Shown in pieces: positions 8,141 through 16,787 of a DNA stretch of 46,478 nucleotides (its first letter is position 1; each line of letters starts with the position of its first letter). A model generated the notes under the pieces. It ran no database searches. It was not told the DNA's origin and was given only the letters and a program-made list of their open reading frames with translations. The stretch is from JBPBQZ01 sp050955105 (lineage in GTDB: Bacteria > Pseudomonadota > Gammaproteobacteria > Burkholderiales > Burkholderiaceae), in the NCBI GenBank assembly GCA_050955105.1, contig JBPBQZ010000091.1, forward strand, positions 1 to 46,478, written 5' to 3'. Position numbers and translations under genes: made by a program.

Positions 8141-8970
8141 CCGCCGAAAGCCAGATTTCGCCCCGCGACGCCGCTGCGATAAGCCTCGAGAACGTCACGC
8201 TCGAACTCGGCGGCCGCGTGGTGCTGCGCGATGTGAACCTGCAGATCCGCAGCGGCGAGTTCGTCGGCGTGCTCGGCCCCAATGGCGCCGGCAAAACCAC
8301 CTTGATGCGCGCCCTGCTCGGCTTGTTGAAACCGCGCCACGGGCAGATCAGCCTGTTCGGCGAACCGGTGGCGCAGGGCCGCAAGCTCATCGGCTACATG
8401 CCGCAGTCGCGCAGCGCGCTGATCGACAAACGCATCATTGGCCGGGATTTCGTGGCTTGTGCTTTGGGCGGCCAGCGCTGGGGCATGGCCTGGCCGAGCG
8501 TCGCCGCGCGGCGCACTGTCGATGCCGCGCTCGACAAAGTCGGCGCGCGCGAGCTCGCCAGCCGTACCTTGGCCGAGCTTTCCGGCGGCGAACGCCAGCG
8601 CCTGTTGCTGGCGCAGTGCCTGCTGGATGAACCGCGCCTGCTGTTGCTCGACGAACCGTTGATCAGTCTCGATCCGGCGCGTCAACGCACGGTGGTCGAG
8701 CTGGTGGCAAAGGTGGCACGCGAACAAGACATGACGGTACTATTCTCCGCGCACGAATTGAACCCCCTATTGGGCTCGCTCGATCGAGTGTTGTACCTGG
8801 GAGGCAGTCGTGCGGCGCTCGGCACAGTCGACGAGGTGATCACCGCACCGGTACTATCTCGGCTTTACGACGCGCCGATCGAAGTGATGCGCGTCGGCCC
8901 CCGTATCTTTGTGATGTCCGGCGACTACGATATGGAACACCACGCGCACTCGCACGACCACGATGCTTGA
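8137..8970 (+). CDS. znuC: Metal ABC transporter ATP-binding protein (ZnuC-like)
   Basis: A 277-residue ABC ATPase with Walker A GPNGAGKTT, signature LSGGERQR and Walker B LLLLDEP, all intact. It powers import through ZnuB at the inner face of the cytoplasmic membrane. The start ATG at 8137 overlaps the znuA stop; a longer in-frame start at 8086 lies inside znuA and is unlikely. The C-terminus ends in a histidine cluster (HHAHSHDHDA), unusual for an ATPase and suggestive of zinc binding. The end overlaps the permease start by eight bases, so the three genes form one coupled operon. Confidence 0.92.
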   Translation: MTAESQISPRDAAAISLENVTLELGGRVVLRDVNLQIRSGEFVGVLGPNGAGKTTLMRALLGLLKPRHGQISLFGEPVAQGRKLIGYMPQSRSALIDKRIIGRDFVACALGGQRWGMAWPSVAARRTVDAALDKVGARELASRTLAELSGGERQRLLLAQCLLDEPRLLLLDEPLISLDPARQRTVVELVAKVAREQDMTVLFSAHELNPLLGSLDRVLYLGGSRAALGTVDEVITAPVLSRLYDAPIEVMRVGPRIFVMSGDYDMEHHAHSHDHDA

Positions 8971-9820
8971 CTACGACTTCATGCGCAACGCCTTCGCGGC
9001 GTCTGGCGTGGTCGCCATCATGGCCGGCATCGTCGGCTATTTTCTCGTCATGCGCGGCCAGACGTTCGCCGGCCATGCGCTCTCGCACGTCGGCTTTACC
9101 GGGGCCACCGGCGCGCTGCTGATCGGCGTCGCGCCGCTCACTGGCATGGTCGGCTTCACTGTCGTGGCGGGTCTGGCAATGGGCGCTTTCGGCGAAAAAC
9201 TGGCTGGACGCGACGTCTCGATCGGCATGGTGCTGTCGCTGTCGCTGGGCTTCGGCATGCTGTTCCTGCATTTCTTCACGCGCTATGCCACCCAGGTGGC
9301 GTCGCTGCTGTTCGGCAACGTGCTGGGCGTCAGCGCCGACACCTTGCATGCGCTGCTGGTGCTGGCGGTACTGTGTCTGGCGGGGCTGGCGATCATTGCG
9401 CGACCGCTGATCTTCGCCACGCTGCAGCCGGAATTGGCCGAAGCCAAAGGCGTGCCCTTGCGCCTGGTATCGACGGTATTCCTCGGGCTGGTCGCGCTGG
9501 CGATTGCCGGCAGCTCGCAAATCGTCGGCATCCTGCTGGTCTTCACGCTGACGGTGGGGCCGGCCGCCGCGGCGCAACGCCTCAGCGCGCGGCTGGGCCG
9601 CGGCGTGGCGCTAGCGGCGCTGTTGGCACTGCTCGAGGCCTGGGGCGGCGTCACATTGTCGTACTACACCGATTGGCCCACCAGTTTCTGGATTACCGCG
9701 ATGAGCGCGCTGGTCTATGCGGCTGCCGCCGGATGGCATGCATGGCGCACACGTGCTGGGGCGCCGTCTGCAGCGGCAGGCCATGCCGAACATGCCGGGC
9801 ACGCCGGCCACTCGCATTGA
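8963..9820 (+). CDS. znuB: Metal ABC transporter permease (ZnuB-like)
   Basis: A 285-residue, strongly hydrophobic protein of the ABC-3 permease family with about eight predicted membrane segments. It starts LDYDFMRNAFAASGVVAIM and carries the conserved GHALSHVGFTGA segment near residue 36. The last 20 residues are rich in His (HAEHAGHAGHSH), matching the His-rich tail of ZnuC. It forms the membrane channel with ZnuC. The operon ends here, convergent with fghA across a 38-bp gap in which I see no clear terminator hairpin. Confidence 0.92.
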   Translation: MLDYDFMRNAFAASGVVAIMAGIVGYFLVMRGQTFAGHALSHVGFTGATGALLIGVAPLTGMVGFTVVAGLAMGAFGEKLAGRDVSIGMVLSLSLGFGMLFLHFFTRYATQVASLLFGNVLGVSADTLHALLVLAVLCLAGLAIIARPLIFATLQPELAEAKGVPLRLVSTVFLGLVALAIAGSSQIVGILLVFTLTVGPAAAAQRLSARLGRGVALAALLALLEAWGGVTLSYYTDWPTSFWITAMSALVYAAAAGWHAWRTRAGAPSAAAGHAEHAGHAGHSH

Positions 9821-9858
9821 CAGATTTCAGGAAGACGCCGCGCTGATGTGGTCCGCCG

Positions 9859-10728
9859 TCAGACCAGCGCGCGGGCATGATGCGCGAGGTGATCGGCGAT
9901 GAAGCTGCTGATGAAGTAATAGCTGTGATCGTAGCCGGCGTGCCGTCGCAAATTCAGCGTTTGACCGACCGCTGCGCAAGCGGTTTCGAAACGTTCCGGC
10001 AGCAACTGCTCGGCCAGGAACGGATCGGCCAGTCCCTGATCGATCAGGATTTCACGGCTGCGCGGCATGCTCGAGCCACTCACCAGCGCGCTGGCGTCGT
10101 AGCTGGCCCACGCGCTCCGATCCGCGCCCAGATAACCGGTGAAGGCCTTTTGCCCCCACGGACAGTCGCTCGGCGCGGCAATCGGCGCGAACGCCGACAC
10201 CGAGCGAAATAAATCGGGACGGCGCAGGCCCAGCACCAGTGCACCATGCCCACCCATCGAATGCCCGAACACGCCAAGCCGTGCACCGTCGATCGGCAAT
10301 TCGCGCTCGATGGTCTGCCGCAGTTCGTCGACGATGTAGCTGTACATCCGATAGTGGCTAGCCCACGGCGCCTGCGTGGCGTCGAGATAAAAGCCCGCGC
10401 CGACACCGAAGTCCCAGGCATCCGCTTCATGCGGCATCCCGGCACCGCGCGGACTGGTGTCCGGCGTGACCAGAGCAATGCCATGCTGCGCCGCATAGCG
10501 CTGCGCGCCGGCTTTCATCGCAAAGGTTTCGTCGGTGCAGGTCAGGCCTGCCAGATAGAACAGCGCCGGCACCCGCTGCGTCGCGGCCGCCAACGCAGCG
10601 GTGTGCGGCAGCGCCGCAGGCGGCAGAAACACGCCGAAGCGCGCCGGCAGGCCCAGCGTCACCGACGTATGCCGATAGAAACGCTGCACGCCGCCGCACG
10701 ACAGGTGCTCGGAGATCAGTTCGAGCAT
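9859..10728 (-). CDS. fghA: S-formylglutathione hydrolase
   Basis: A 289-residue esterase-D family hydrolase. It has the catalytic nucleophile Ser157 in GHSMGGHGAL, the Asp of DQGLADPF and the His of YDHSYYF, plus the family's GLTCTDETF oxyanion region. It hydrolyses S-formylglutathione to formate and glutathione, the second step of formaldehyde detoxification. It lies 10 bases downstream of the class III alcohol dehydrogenase gene on the same strand, so the two steps are co-transcribed. Length is as usual for the family (about 280). Confidence 0.95.
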   Translation of the reverse strand: MLELISEHLSCGGVQRFYRHTSVTLGLPARFGVFLPPAALPHTAALAAATQRVPALFYLAGLTCTDETFAMKAGAQRYAAQHGIALVTPDTSPRGAGMPHEADAWDFGVGAGFYLDATQAPWASHYRMYSYIVDELRQTIERELPIDGARLGVFGHSMGGHGALVLGLRRPDLFRSVSAFAPIAAPSDCPWGQKAFTGYLGADRSAWASYDASALVSGSSMPRSREILIDQGLADPFLAEQLLPERFETACAAVGQTLNLRRHAGYDHSYYFISSFIADHLAHHARALV

Positions 10729-10738
10729 GGCTTGCTAC

Positions 10739-11845
10739 TCAGTAAAGCACCACTGAGCGAATCGACTCGCCGCGCTTCATCAAGTCGAAACCCTCGTTGA
10801 TGCGCTCAAGCGGCAGGGTGTGAGTAATCAGGTCGTCGATGTTGAGCTTGCCTTCCATATACCAGTCGACGATCTTCGGCACGTCGGTGCGGCCACGCGC
10901 GCCACCGAAGGCCGAGCCTTTCCACTGGCGGCCGGTTACCAACTGGAACGGTCGCGTGCTGATTTCCGCACCCGCTTCGGCGACGCCGATGATGATCGAC
11001 TGGCCCCAGCCCTTGTGACAGCATTCGAGCGCCTGCCGCATGGTCGTTGTATTGCCGATGCATTCGAATGAATAGTCGGCGCCGCCGTCGGTCAGCTGCA
11101 CGATCTCGTCGACCACGTTGGCAACGTTCTTCGGATTGACGAAATGCGTCATGCCGAATTTACGCGCCATGGCTTCGCGTGCCGGATTCGTATCGACGCC
11201 GATGATCTTGTCGGCGCCGACCATCTTGGCGCCTTGAATCACATTCAGGCCGATGCCACCCAAGCCGAACACCACCACATTCGCGCCGGCTTCCACCTTG
11301 GCCGTGTAGACCACCGCGCCCACGCCTGTGGTAACGCCGCAGCCGATATAGCAGACCTTGTCGAACGGCGCGTCGGAGCGGATTTTCGCGACCGCGATTT
11401 CCGGCACCACGATGTAGTTGGAAAAAGTCGACGTGCCCATGTAATGCAGAATCGGCTTGCCGCCGATCGAGAAACGCGAGGTCGCATCGGGCATCAAGCC
11501 GCGGCCCTGCGTGGCGCGCACGGCTTGGCACAAGTTGGTCTTGCGCGACAGGCAGAACTTGCACTGCCGGCATTCTGGCGTGTATAGCGGAATCACGTGG
11601 TCGTCTTTCTGCAGCGACGTCACGCCCGCGCCCACTTCCAATACCACGCCCGCGCCCTCATGCCCGAGGATCGCGGGGAACAAGCCCTCCGGATCGGCGC
11701 CCGACAGCGTGTAGTAGTCCGTGTGGCAAATGCCGGTGGCCTTGACTTCGATAAGTACTTCGCCGGCCTTCGGTCCGTCGAGATCGACCTCTTCGATGGT
11801 CAATGGCTTACCGACTTCCCACGCAATCGCTGCTCGGGTTTTCAC
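10739..11845 (-). CDS. frmA: S-(hydroxymethyl)glutathione dehydrogenase / class III alcohol dehydrogenase
   Basis: A 368-residue zinc alcohol dehydrogenase. Catalytic-zinc residues Cys40, His62, Glu63 and Cys169 and the structural-zinc cysteines 92, 95, 98 and 106 are all present. The Rossmann motif GLGGIGLN is near 195. The Arg of TQGRGLMPD is the class III marker for binding the glutathione adduct. It oxidises S-hydroxymethylglutathione with NAD+ to S-formylglutathione, the substrate of the next gene. It is the first gene of a two-gene operon. The 72-bp gap upstream separates it from the pump operon on the same strand. Confidence 0.96.
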   Translation of the reverse strand: MKTRAAIAWEVGKPLTIEEVDLDGPKAGEVLIEVKATGICHTDYYTLSGADPEGLFPAILGHEGAGVVLEVGAGVTSLQKDDHVIPLYTPECRQCKFCLSRKTNLCQAVRATQGRGLMPDATSRFSIGGKPILHYMGTSTFSNYIVVPEIAVAKIRSDAPFDKVCYIGCGVTTGVGAVVYTAKVEAGANVVVFGLGGIGLNVIQGAKMVGADKIIGVDTNPAREAMARKFGMTHFVNPKNVANVVDEIVQLTDGGADYSFECIGNTTTMRQALECCHKGWGQSIIIGVAEAGAEISTRPFQLVTGRQWKGSAFGGARGRTDVPKIVDWYMEGKLNIDDLITHTLPLERINEGFDLMKRGESIRSVVLY

Positions 11846-11917
11846 GCGAATTCTCCTTGAGCTGTGTTCGTGTACAGCACAGCACGGCCAGCTTGCGGCT
11901 TGATGTCCGTCGCGAGC

Positions 11918-13501
11918 TTACGAGGCGGCGGCGCCCGACGCGGCGGCCGGCACGGTTTCGGGCACCACTACGGGCGCGCTGTCGGCCGGTTGCGGCTGAA
12001 ACGCCGGCACCGAAGCCGTACCTGGCGCCACGCCGGACGTTCCATCCGCCGCGGCGCCCGGCGCATCGCCCGGACGCGGCGCATCGCCGGTCCGCGCGAT
12101 CCAGCCGCCACCCAGTTGCTGATAGAGCCCAACCAGATTCGTCAGGCGCGACAGCCGCGTATTGATCAGTATCTGTTGCGCACTATACAAATCGGTCTGC
12201 GCCGTCAGCACGCTCAAATAACTGTCGACACCGCTCTTGTAACGCAGTGTCGACAAATCAAGTCGTCGCTGTTGCGCGTGCACGTACTCTTCCAGCGACG
12301 TAATTTGCTCGTCATAGGTACTGCGGCCCGCGAGACTATCCGACACTTCACGGAATGCCGTCTGGATCGCCTTCTCATACTGCGCGACGGCAATTTGCTT
12401 TTGCGCCTCGGCCAACTTCAGGTTGGCGATATTCTCGCCACCCCTGAAAATCGGCAGACTGATCGACGGGCCGAACGACCAGGCCGCCGAACCCGCCTTG
12501 AACAGGCCGCTCAGCATCGAGCTCGCGGTGCCGAAATCGCCGGTCAGCGAGATCGACGGGAAGAACGCGGCACGGGCCGCGCCGATATCGGCGTTATAGG
12601 CTTTCAACTGATCTTCCGCCTGCAGAATATCGGGCCGCCGCGTCAGCAGTTCAGAGGGCAATCCGGCGGGAATATCGGCCAGAGTGCGCTGATCGTCCAG
12701 CGACAGCGCCGGCGGCAGATTGGTCGGCAACGGCTCGCCCACCAACAGCGTCAAATAGTTGACCGCCTGTGCGCGCGCGCGCAACTGCGCGGCCAGGTTC
12801 GACTGCGCTTGCTCGACCACCGTCTCAGCTTCACGCAAGTCGAGTTCGGAACCGACGCCGTTATCGAACTGCAGCTTGGCGATCCGATACGACTCGCCCG
12901 AGGTCTTCAGCGTTTCACGCGTGATATCGAGTTGTTCATCGTCGGCACGCAGCGTCAGATATTGCTGCGCCACGCCCGATACCAGCGAGATCTCGGCCGC
13001 ACGGCGCGCTTCAGCCGTCGCGAAATAAGTGGCCAGGGCCGCATCGCTCAAGCTCTTCACGCGACCGAACAGATCGATTTCCCACGAGGCCGAGGGGCCT
13101 ACGGAATAATCGCCGCCCACCTCTGGCCGTCCGGTAACGCTCAGGCTGGCCGGCGTGCGCGCGCGCGTGCCCGATGCACCGAGGTCTAGCGTCGGCAGCA
13201 GCGCCGCACGCTGAATCCGATATTGCGCGGCAGCCGCTTCGACATTGATCACTGCAACGCGCAGATCGCGATTGTTTTGCAGCGCCAACTCGACCAGGCG
13301 CTGCAACTGCGGATCGCCGAGGAAATCACGCCAGCCGATATCGGCAGTCGCCGTGGTTTGCGCGCTTCCCGGCACATTCGCTTCGCCGCCGGTAAAGTTC
13401 GCCGCCACCGGCGGCGCCGGCCGCTCGTAGTGCGGTGCCAGCGAGCAACCTGCCAGCGCCGCGCTCAGCAAGGTGGCCCGGAGTGCAAGGCTTGTCTTCA
13501 T
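11918..13501 (-). CDS. RND efflux outer-membrane factor (OprM/NodT family lipoprotein)
   Basis: A 527-residue outer-membrane channel. The start at 13501 gives a lipoprotein signal with lipobox LAGC (Cys20); longer starts run into the upstream permease gene. Two repeated outer-membrane-efflux domains follow, with WRDFLGDPQLQRLVELAL near the N-terminus and the FRGG/IANLKLAEAQ helices. The trimeric channel exports drugs across the outer membrane in complex with the next two proteins. The last 60 or so residues are an Ala/Pro/Gly-rich tail (PGDAPGAAADGTSG) beyond the usual fold. The gene starts one base after the permease stop. Confidence 0.93.
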   Translation of the reverse strand: MKTSLALRATLLSAALAGCSLAPHYERPAPPVAANFTGGEANVPGSAQTTATADIGWRDFLGDPQLQRLVELALQNNRDLRVAVINVEAAAAQYRIQRAALLPTLDLGASGTRARTPASLSVTGRPEVGGDYSVGPSASWEIDLFGRVKSLSDAALATYFATAEARRAAEISLVSGVAQQYLTLRADDEQLDITRETLKTSGESYRIAKLQFDNGVGSELDLREAETVVEQAQSNLAAQLRARAQAVNYLTLLVGEPLPTNLPPALSLDDQRTLADIPAGLPSELLTRRPDILQAEDQLKAYNADIGAARAAFFPSISLTGDFGTASSMLSGLFKAGSAAWSFGPSISLPIFRGGENIANLKLAEAQKQIAVAQYEKAIQTAFREVSDSLAGRSTYDEQITSLEEYVHAQQRRLDLSTLRYKSGVDSYLSVLTAQTDLYSAQQILINTRLSRLTNLVGLYQQLGGGWIARTGDAPRPGDAPGAAADGTSGVAPGTASVPAFQPQPADSAPVVVPETVPAAASGAAAS

Positions 13502-13502
13502 C

Positions 13503-16500
13503 TCAACGTCCTTTCTCTGCTTCTGCAGCCACGCCGGCGGCGTCGCGAGGGCGCGCCGATTCGTCGCGCAGCAGCGCGCCCGGTGCATCGTGCGGTGGCG
13601 TGCTCGGCCCACCATGGGGTCCGGCTGGCGGCGTGGACGGCGGCGTCGGATCATCCGGGCCGTGCTTCTTGCCATGACGCTCGCTCATCTTGCCGGCAAC
13701 CACCACGTAGAACATCGGCACCAGGTAAATGGCGAGGAAGGTCGCCGTCAGCATGCCGCCGATCACGCCGGTACCGATCGCATGTTGCGCACCTTGTCCC
13801 GCGCCGTTACTGATCGCCAGCGGCAATACGCCCAGCACGAAGGCCATCGACGTCATCAGAATCGGACGCAGCCGCAGTCGCACCGCCTCCATCGCCGCAT
13901 CGACGATATTCATGCCGTCGCGATGCAGGTCTTTAGCGAACTCGACGATCAGCACCGCGTTCTTCGCCGACAGCCCCACCGTCGTCAACAGCCCGACCTG
14001 GAAGAACACGTCGTTGGCCAAGCCGCGGAAGGTGGTCAGCAGCAAGGCGCCGATCACGCCGAGCGGCACCACCAAGATCACCGAGAACGGAATCGACCAG
14101 CTTTCATACAAGGCCGCCAGACACAGGAACACCACCAGCACCGAAACGCCATAGAGCATCGGCGCCTGCGAGCCGGATTGAATTTCCTGCAGCGACAGCC
14201 CGGTCCATTCGAAGCCGATGCCGGCCGGCAGCTTGGTGGCGATTTGCTCCATCGCCTTGATGGCATCGCCCGAACTCTTGCCCGGCGCCGCCGACCCCTG
14301 GATTTCCGCCGACGACACGCCGTTATAGCGTTCGAGACGCGGTGAACCGAAGGTCCACTTGCCGGTGGCGAAGGCGGAGAACGGCACCATCGTGCCCGCG
14401 TTGTTGCGCACGTACCAACGGTTCACGTCTTCCGGATTCATCCGATACTGGGCGTCTGCCTGCAGGTACACCTTCTTGACGCGGCCGCGATCGATGAAGT
14501 CGTTCACGTAAGACGACGCCCACGCGATCGACATCGTGTTATCGATACTGGCCAAGGGCACGCCCAGCGCCGAAGCTTTTTCAGAATCGATGTCTACTTC
14601 GTAGGTCGGGTTGTCGTCCTGCCCATTCGGCCGCACTTGTGTCAGATTCGGGTTTTGTGCAGCCATGCCCAGCAGTTGATTACGCGCCTGCATCAACGCA
14701 TCGTGACCGACACCCGCGCGATCCTGCAGCTGGAAGTCGAAGCCGCTGGCCGTACCCAGCTCAGGGATAGACGGCGGATTGATCGGGTAGATCACCGCAT
14801 CCTTGATGGTCGAGAAGCGTTGGAACGCGCGGCCCATCAGCGCGTTCACCTTCAGATTCGACGAGGTACGGTCGCTGAAATCGCGCAAGCGCACGAACAT
14901 CAACGCGGAGTTTTGACCACGGCCCGCGAAGTTGAAGCCGTTGATCGAGAATACCGCCTCGACCGTCTTCGATTCGTCGTGGATCAGGTAGTTCGTCACC
15001 TCGGTAATGATCGCTTCGGTACGCTCCTGCGTGGCTCCCGGCGGCGTCTGAATCTGCACGATCATCGAACCCTGATCTTCATCGGGCAAGAACGAGGTCG
15101 GCATCTTTATGAACAGCAGTCCGCAACCGATGACGATCACCGCGTAGACGATGAACCAGCGCGTCGGACGGCGGATGATGGCGCGCACGCCGCCCTGGTA
15201 TTTGTCACGACCACGGTCGAAGGTGCGATTGAACCAGCCGAAGAAACCACGTTTTTCCACGTGTCCATGCGTAATCGGCTTGAGCAGCGTCGCGCACAAT
15301 GCGGGCGTGAGAATCAACGCCACCGCTACCGACAACGCCATGGCCGCGACGATGGTCAGCGAGAACTGCCGATAGATGGCGCCCACCGAGCCGCTGGAGA
15401 AGGCCATCGGCACGAACACCGCGGCCAGCACCAGCGCCACGCCGACCAGGGCGCCGGTAATCTGCTCCATGGCCTTGCGGGTGGCGTCGCGTGGCGACAG
15501 TCCCTCCTCCGCCATCACGCGCTCGACGTTTTCCACCACCACGATCGCATCGTCGACCAGCAGCCCGATCGCCAACACCAGCCCGAACATCGACAAGGTA
15601 TTAATCGAAGAACCGAAGGCCGCCATGATGCCGAACGTGCCCAGTAGCACCACCGGCACGGCGATCGTCGGAATCAAGGTCGCGCGCAGGTTTTGCAGGA
15701 ACAGGTACATCACCAGGAACACCAGCACGATGCCTTCGAACAGCGTCTTGACCACTTCCTCGATCGAGATGCGCACGAACGGCGTCGTGTCGTACGGATA
15801 TTTCACGACCATGCCGGGCGGGAAATACTGCTGCAGCTGAGCAATACGTGCGCGCACCGCATTGGCCGTTTGCAGCGCGTTCGCGCCGGTTGCCAGTTGA
15901 ATACCGAAGCCCGCGGCGGGCTGACCGTTATAGCGCGTGTTGAAGTTATAGCTTTCGCCGCCAAGCTCGATGCGCGAGACATCGCGCAGCCGCACTTGCG
16001 AACCGTCCGGATTCACCTTCAACAGAATCGCACCGAACTGTTCGGGCGTTTGCAGCCGCGTCTTTTCGGTAATCGAAGCCGTCAATTGCTGGCCCGGCAC
16101 CGATGGCGTGCCTCCCAACTGGCCCGCCGCGATCTGCACGTTCTGTGCGCTCACCGCGGCGCTGACATCGCTCGGCGTAAGGCTATAGCTATTGAGCTTT
16201 TCGGGATTGAGCCAGATGCGCATGGCGTATTGCGAGCCGAACAACTGCACCGTGCCGACACCATCCACCCGACTGATCGGATCCTGGATATTCGACGCGA
16301 CGTAGTTGGCCAAATCGTACTTCGACATGCTGCCATCTTCGGATACGAACGCCAGCGCCAGCAGGAAGCTGCTGCTGGATTTGGTCACTCGCACACCCTG
16401 CAGCTGCACTTCCTGCGGCAATAGCGGTGTTGCCAGTTGCAGCTTGTTCTGCACCTGCACCTGGGCAATATCAGGATCGGTGCCGGCCGCGAAGGTCAGC

Positions 16501-16772
16501 GTGATCGTGGCATTGCCGGTGCTGTCACTGGTGGACGCGATGTACAGCAGATGGTCGAGACCGTTCATCTGCTGCTCGATCACCTGGGTCACGGTATCTT
16601 CAACCGTCTTGGCCGAAGCGCCCGGGTAGGTCACGCTGATCTGAATCGAGGGCGGAGCAACCGTCGGATACTGCGCTACCGGCAGGCGCAAAATCGACGC
16701 CGCGCCGGCCAGCATCACGACGATGGCGATCACCCATGCAAAGATGGGCCGATCGATAAAAAACTTAGCCAT
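13503..16772 (-). CDS. RND multidrug efflux permease (AcrB/MexB/BpeB type)
   Basis: A 1089-residue HAE1-family inner-membrane pump, starting MAKFFIDRPIFAWVIAI. The TM4 proton-relay Asp pair is present in GLLVDDAIVVVEN and the partner Lys in GLSAKNAVLIVEF. The PN1-region QVQNKLQLATPLLPQEV is also present. It is closest by eye to BpeB/AcrB. It takes hydrophobic drugs from the periplasm and membrane and exports them by proton antiport. Length exceeds the usual 1045-1050 because of a Pro/Gly/Asp-rich tail of about 50 residues after the last membrane helix. It is the second gene of the adaptor-permease-channel operon, 15 bases after the adaptor. Confidence 0.95.
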   Translation of the reverse strand: MAKFFIDRPIFAWVIAIVVMLAGAASILRLPVAQYPTVAPPSIQISVTYPGASAKTVEDTVTQVIEQQMNGLDHLLYIASTSDSTGNATITLTFAAGTDPDIAQVQVQNKLQLATPLLPQEVQLQGVRVTKSSSSFLLALAFVSEDGSMSKYDLANYVASNIQDPISRVDGVGTVQLFGSQYAMRIWLNPEKLNSYSLTPSDVSAAVSAQNVQIAAGQLGGTPSVPGQQLTASITEKTRLQTPEQFGAILLKVNPDGSQVRLRDVSRIELGGESYNFNTRYNGQPAAGFGIQLATGANALQTANAVRARIAQLQQYFPPGMVVKYPYDTTPFVRISIEEVVKTLFEGIVLVFLVMYLFLQNLRATLIPTIAVPVVLLGTFGIMAAFGSSINTLSMFGLVLAIGLLVDDAIVVVENVERVMAEEGLSPRDATRKAMEQITGALVGVALVLAAVFVPMAFSSGSVGAIYRQFSLTIVAAMALSVAVALILTPALCATLLKPITHGHVEKRGFFGWFNRTFDRGRDKYQGGVRAIIRRPTRWFIVYAVIVIGCGLLFIKMPTSFLPDEDQGSMIVQIQTPPGATQERTEAIITEVTNYLIHDESKTVEAVFSINGFNFAGRGQNSALMFVRLRDFSDRTSSNLKVNALMGRAFQRFSTIKDAVIYPINPPSIPELGTASGFDFQLQDRAGVGHDALMQARNQLLGMAAQNPNLTQVRPNGQDDNPTYEVDIDSEKASALGVPLASIDNTMSIAWASSYVNDFIDRGRVKKVYLQADAQYRMNPEDVNRWYVRNNAGTMVPFSAFATGKWTFGSPRLERYNGVSSAEIQGSAAPGKSSGDAIKAMEQIATKLPAGIGFEWTGLSLQEIQSGSQAPMLYGVSVLVVFLCLAALYESWSIPFSVILVVPLGVIGALLLTTFRGLANDVFFQVGLLTTVGLSAKNAVLIVEFAKDLHRDGMNIVDAAMEAVRLRLRPILMTSMAFVLGVLPLAISNGAGQGAQHAIGTGVIGGMLTATFLAIYLVPMFYVVVAGKMSERHGKKHGPDDPTPPSTPPAGPHGGPSTPPHDAPGALLRDESARPRDAAGVAAEAEKGR

Positions 16773-16787
16773 GAAAAAGCGCTCCCT

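Noticed and set aside
11864..13189. A 441-residue plus-strand open frame opposite the outer-membrane efflux gene
   Set aside because: Low-complexity Arg/His/Gln-rich translation opposite a strongly supported lipoprotein gene; a codon-bias artefact.
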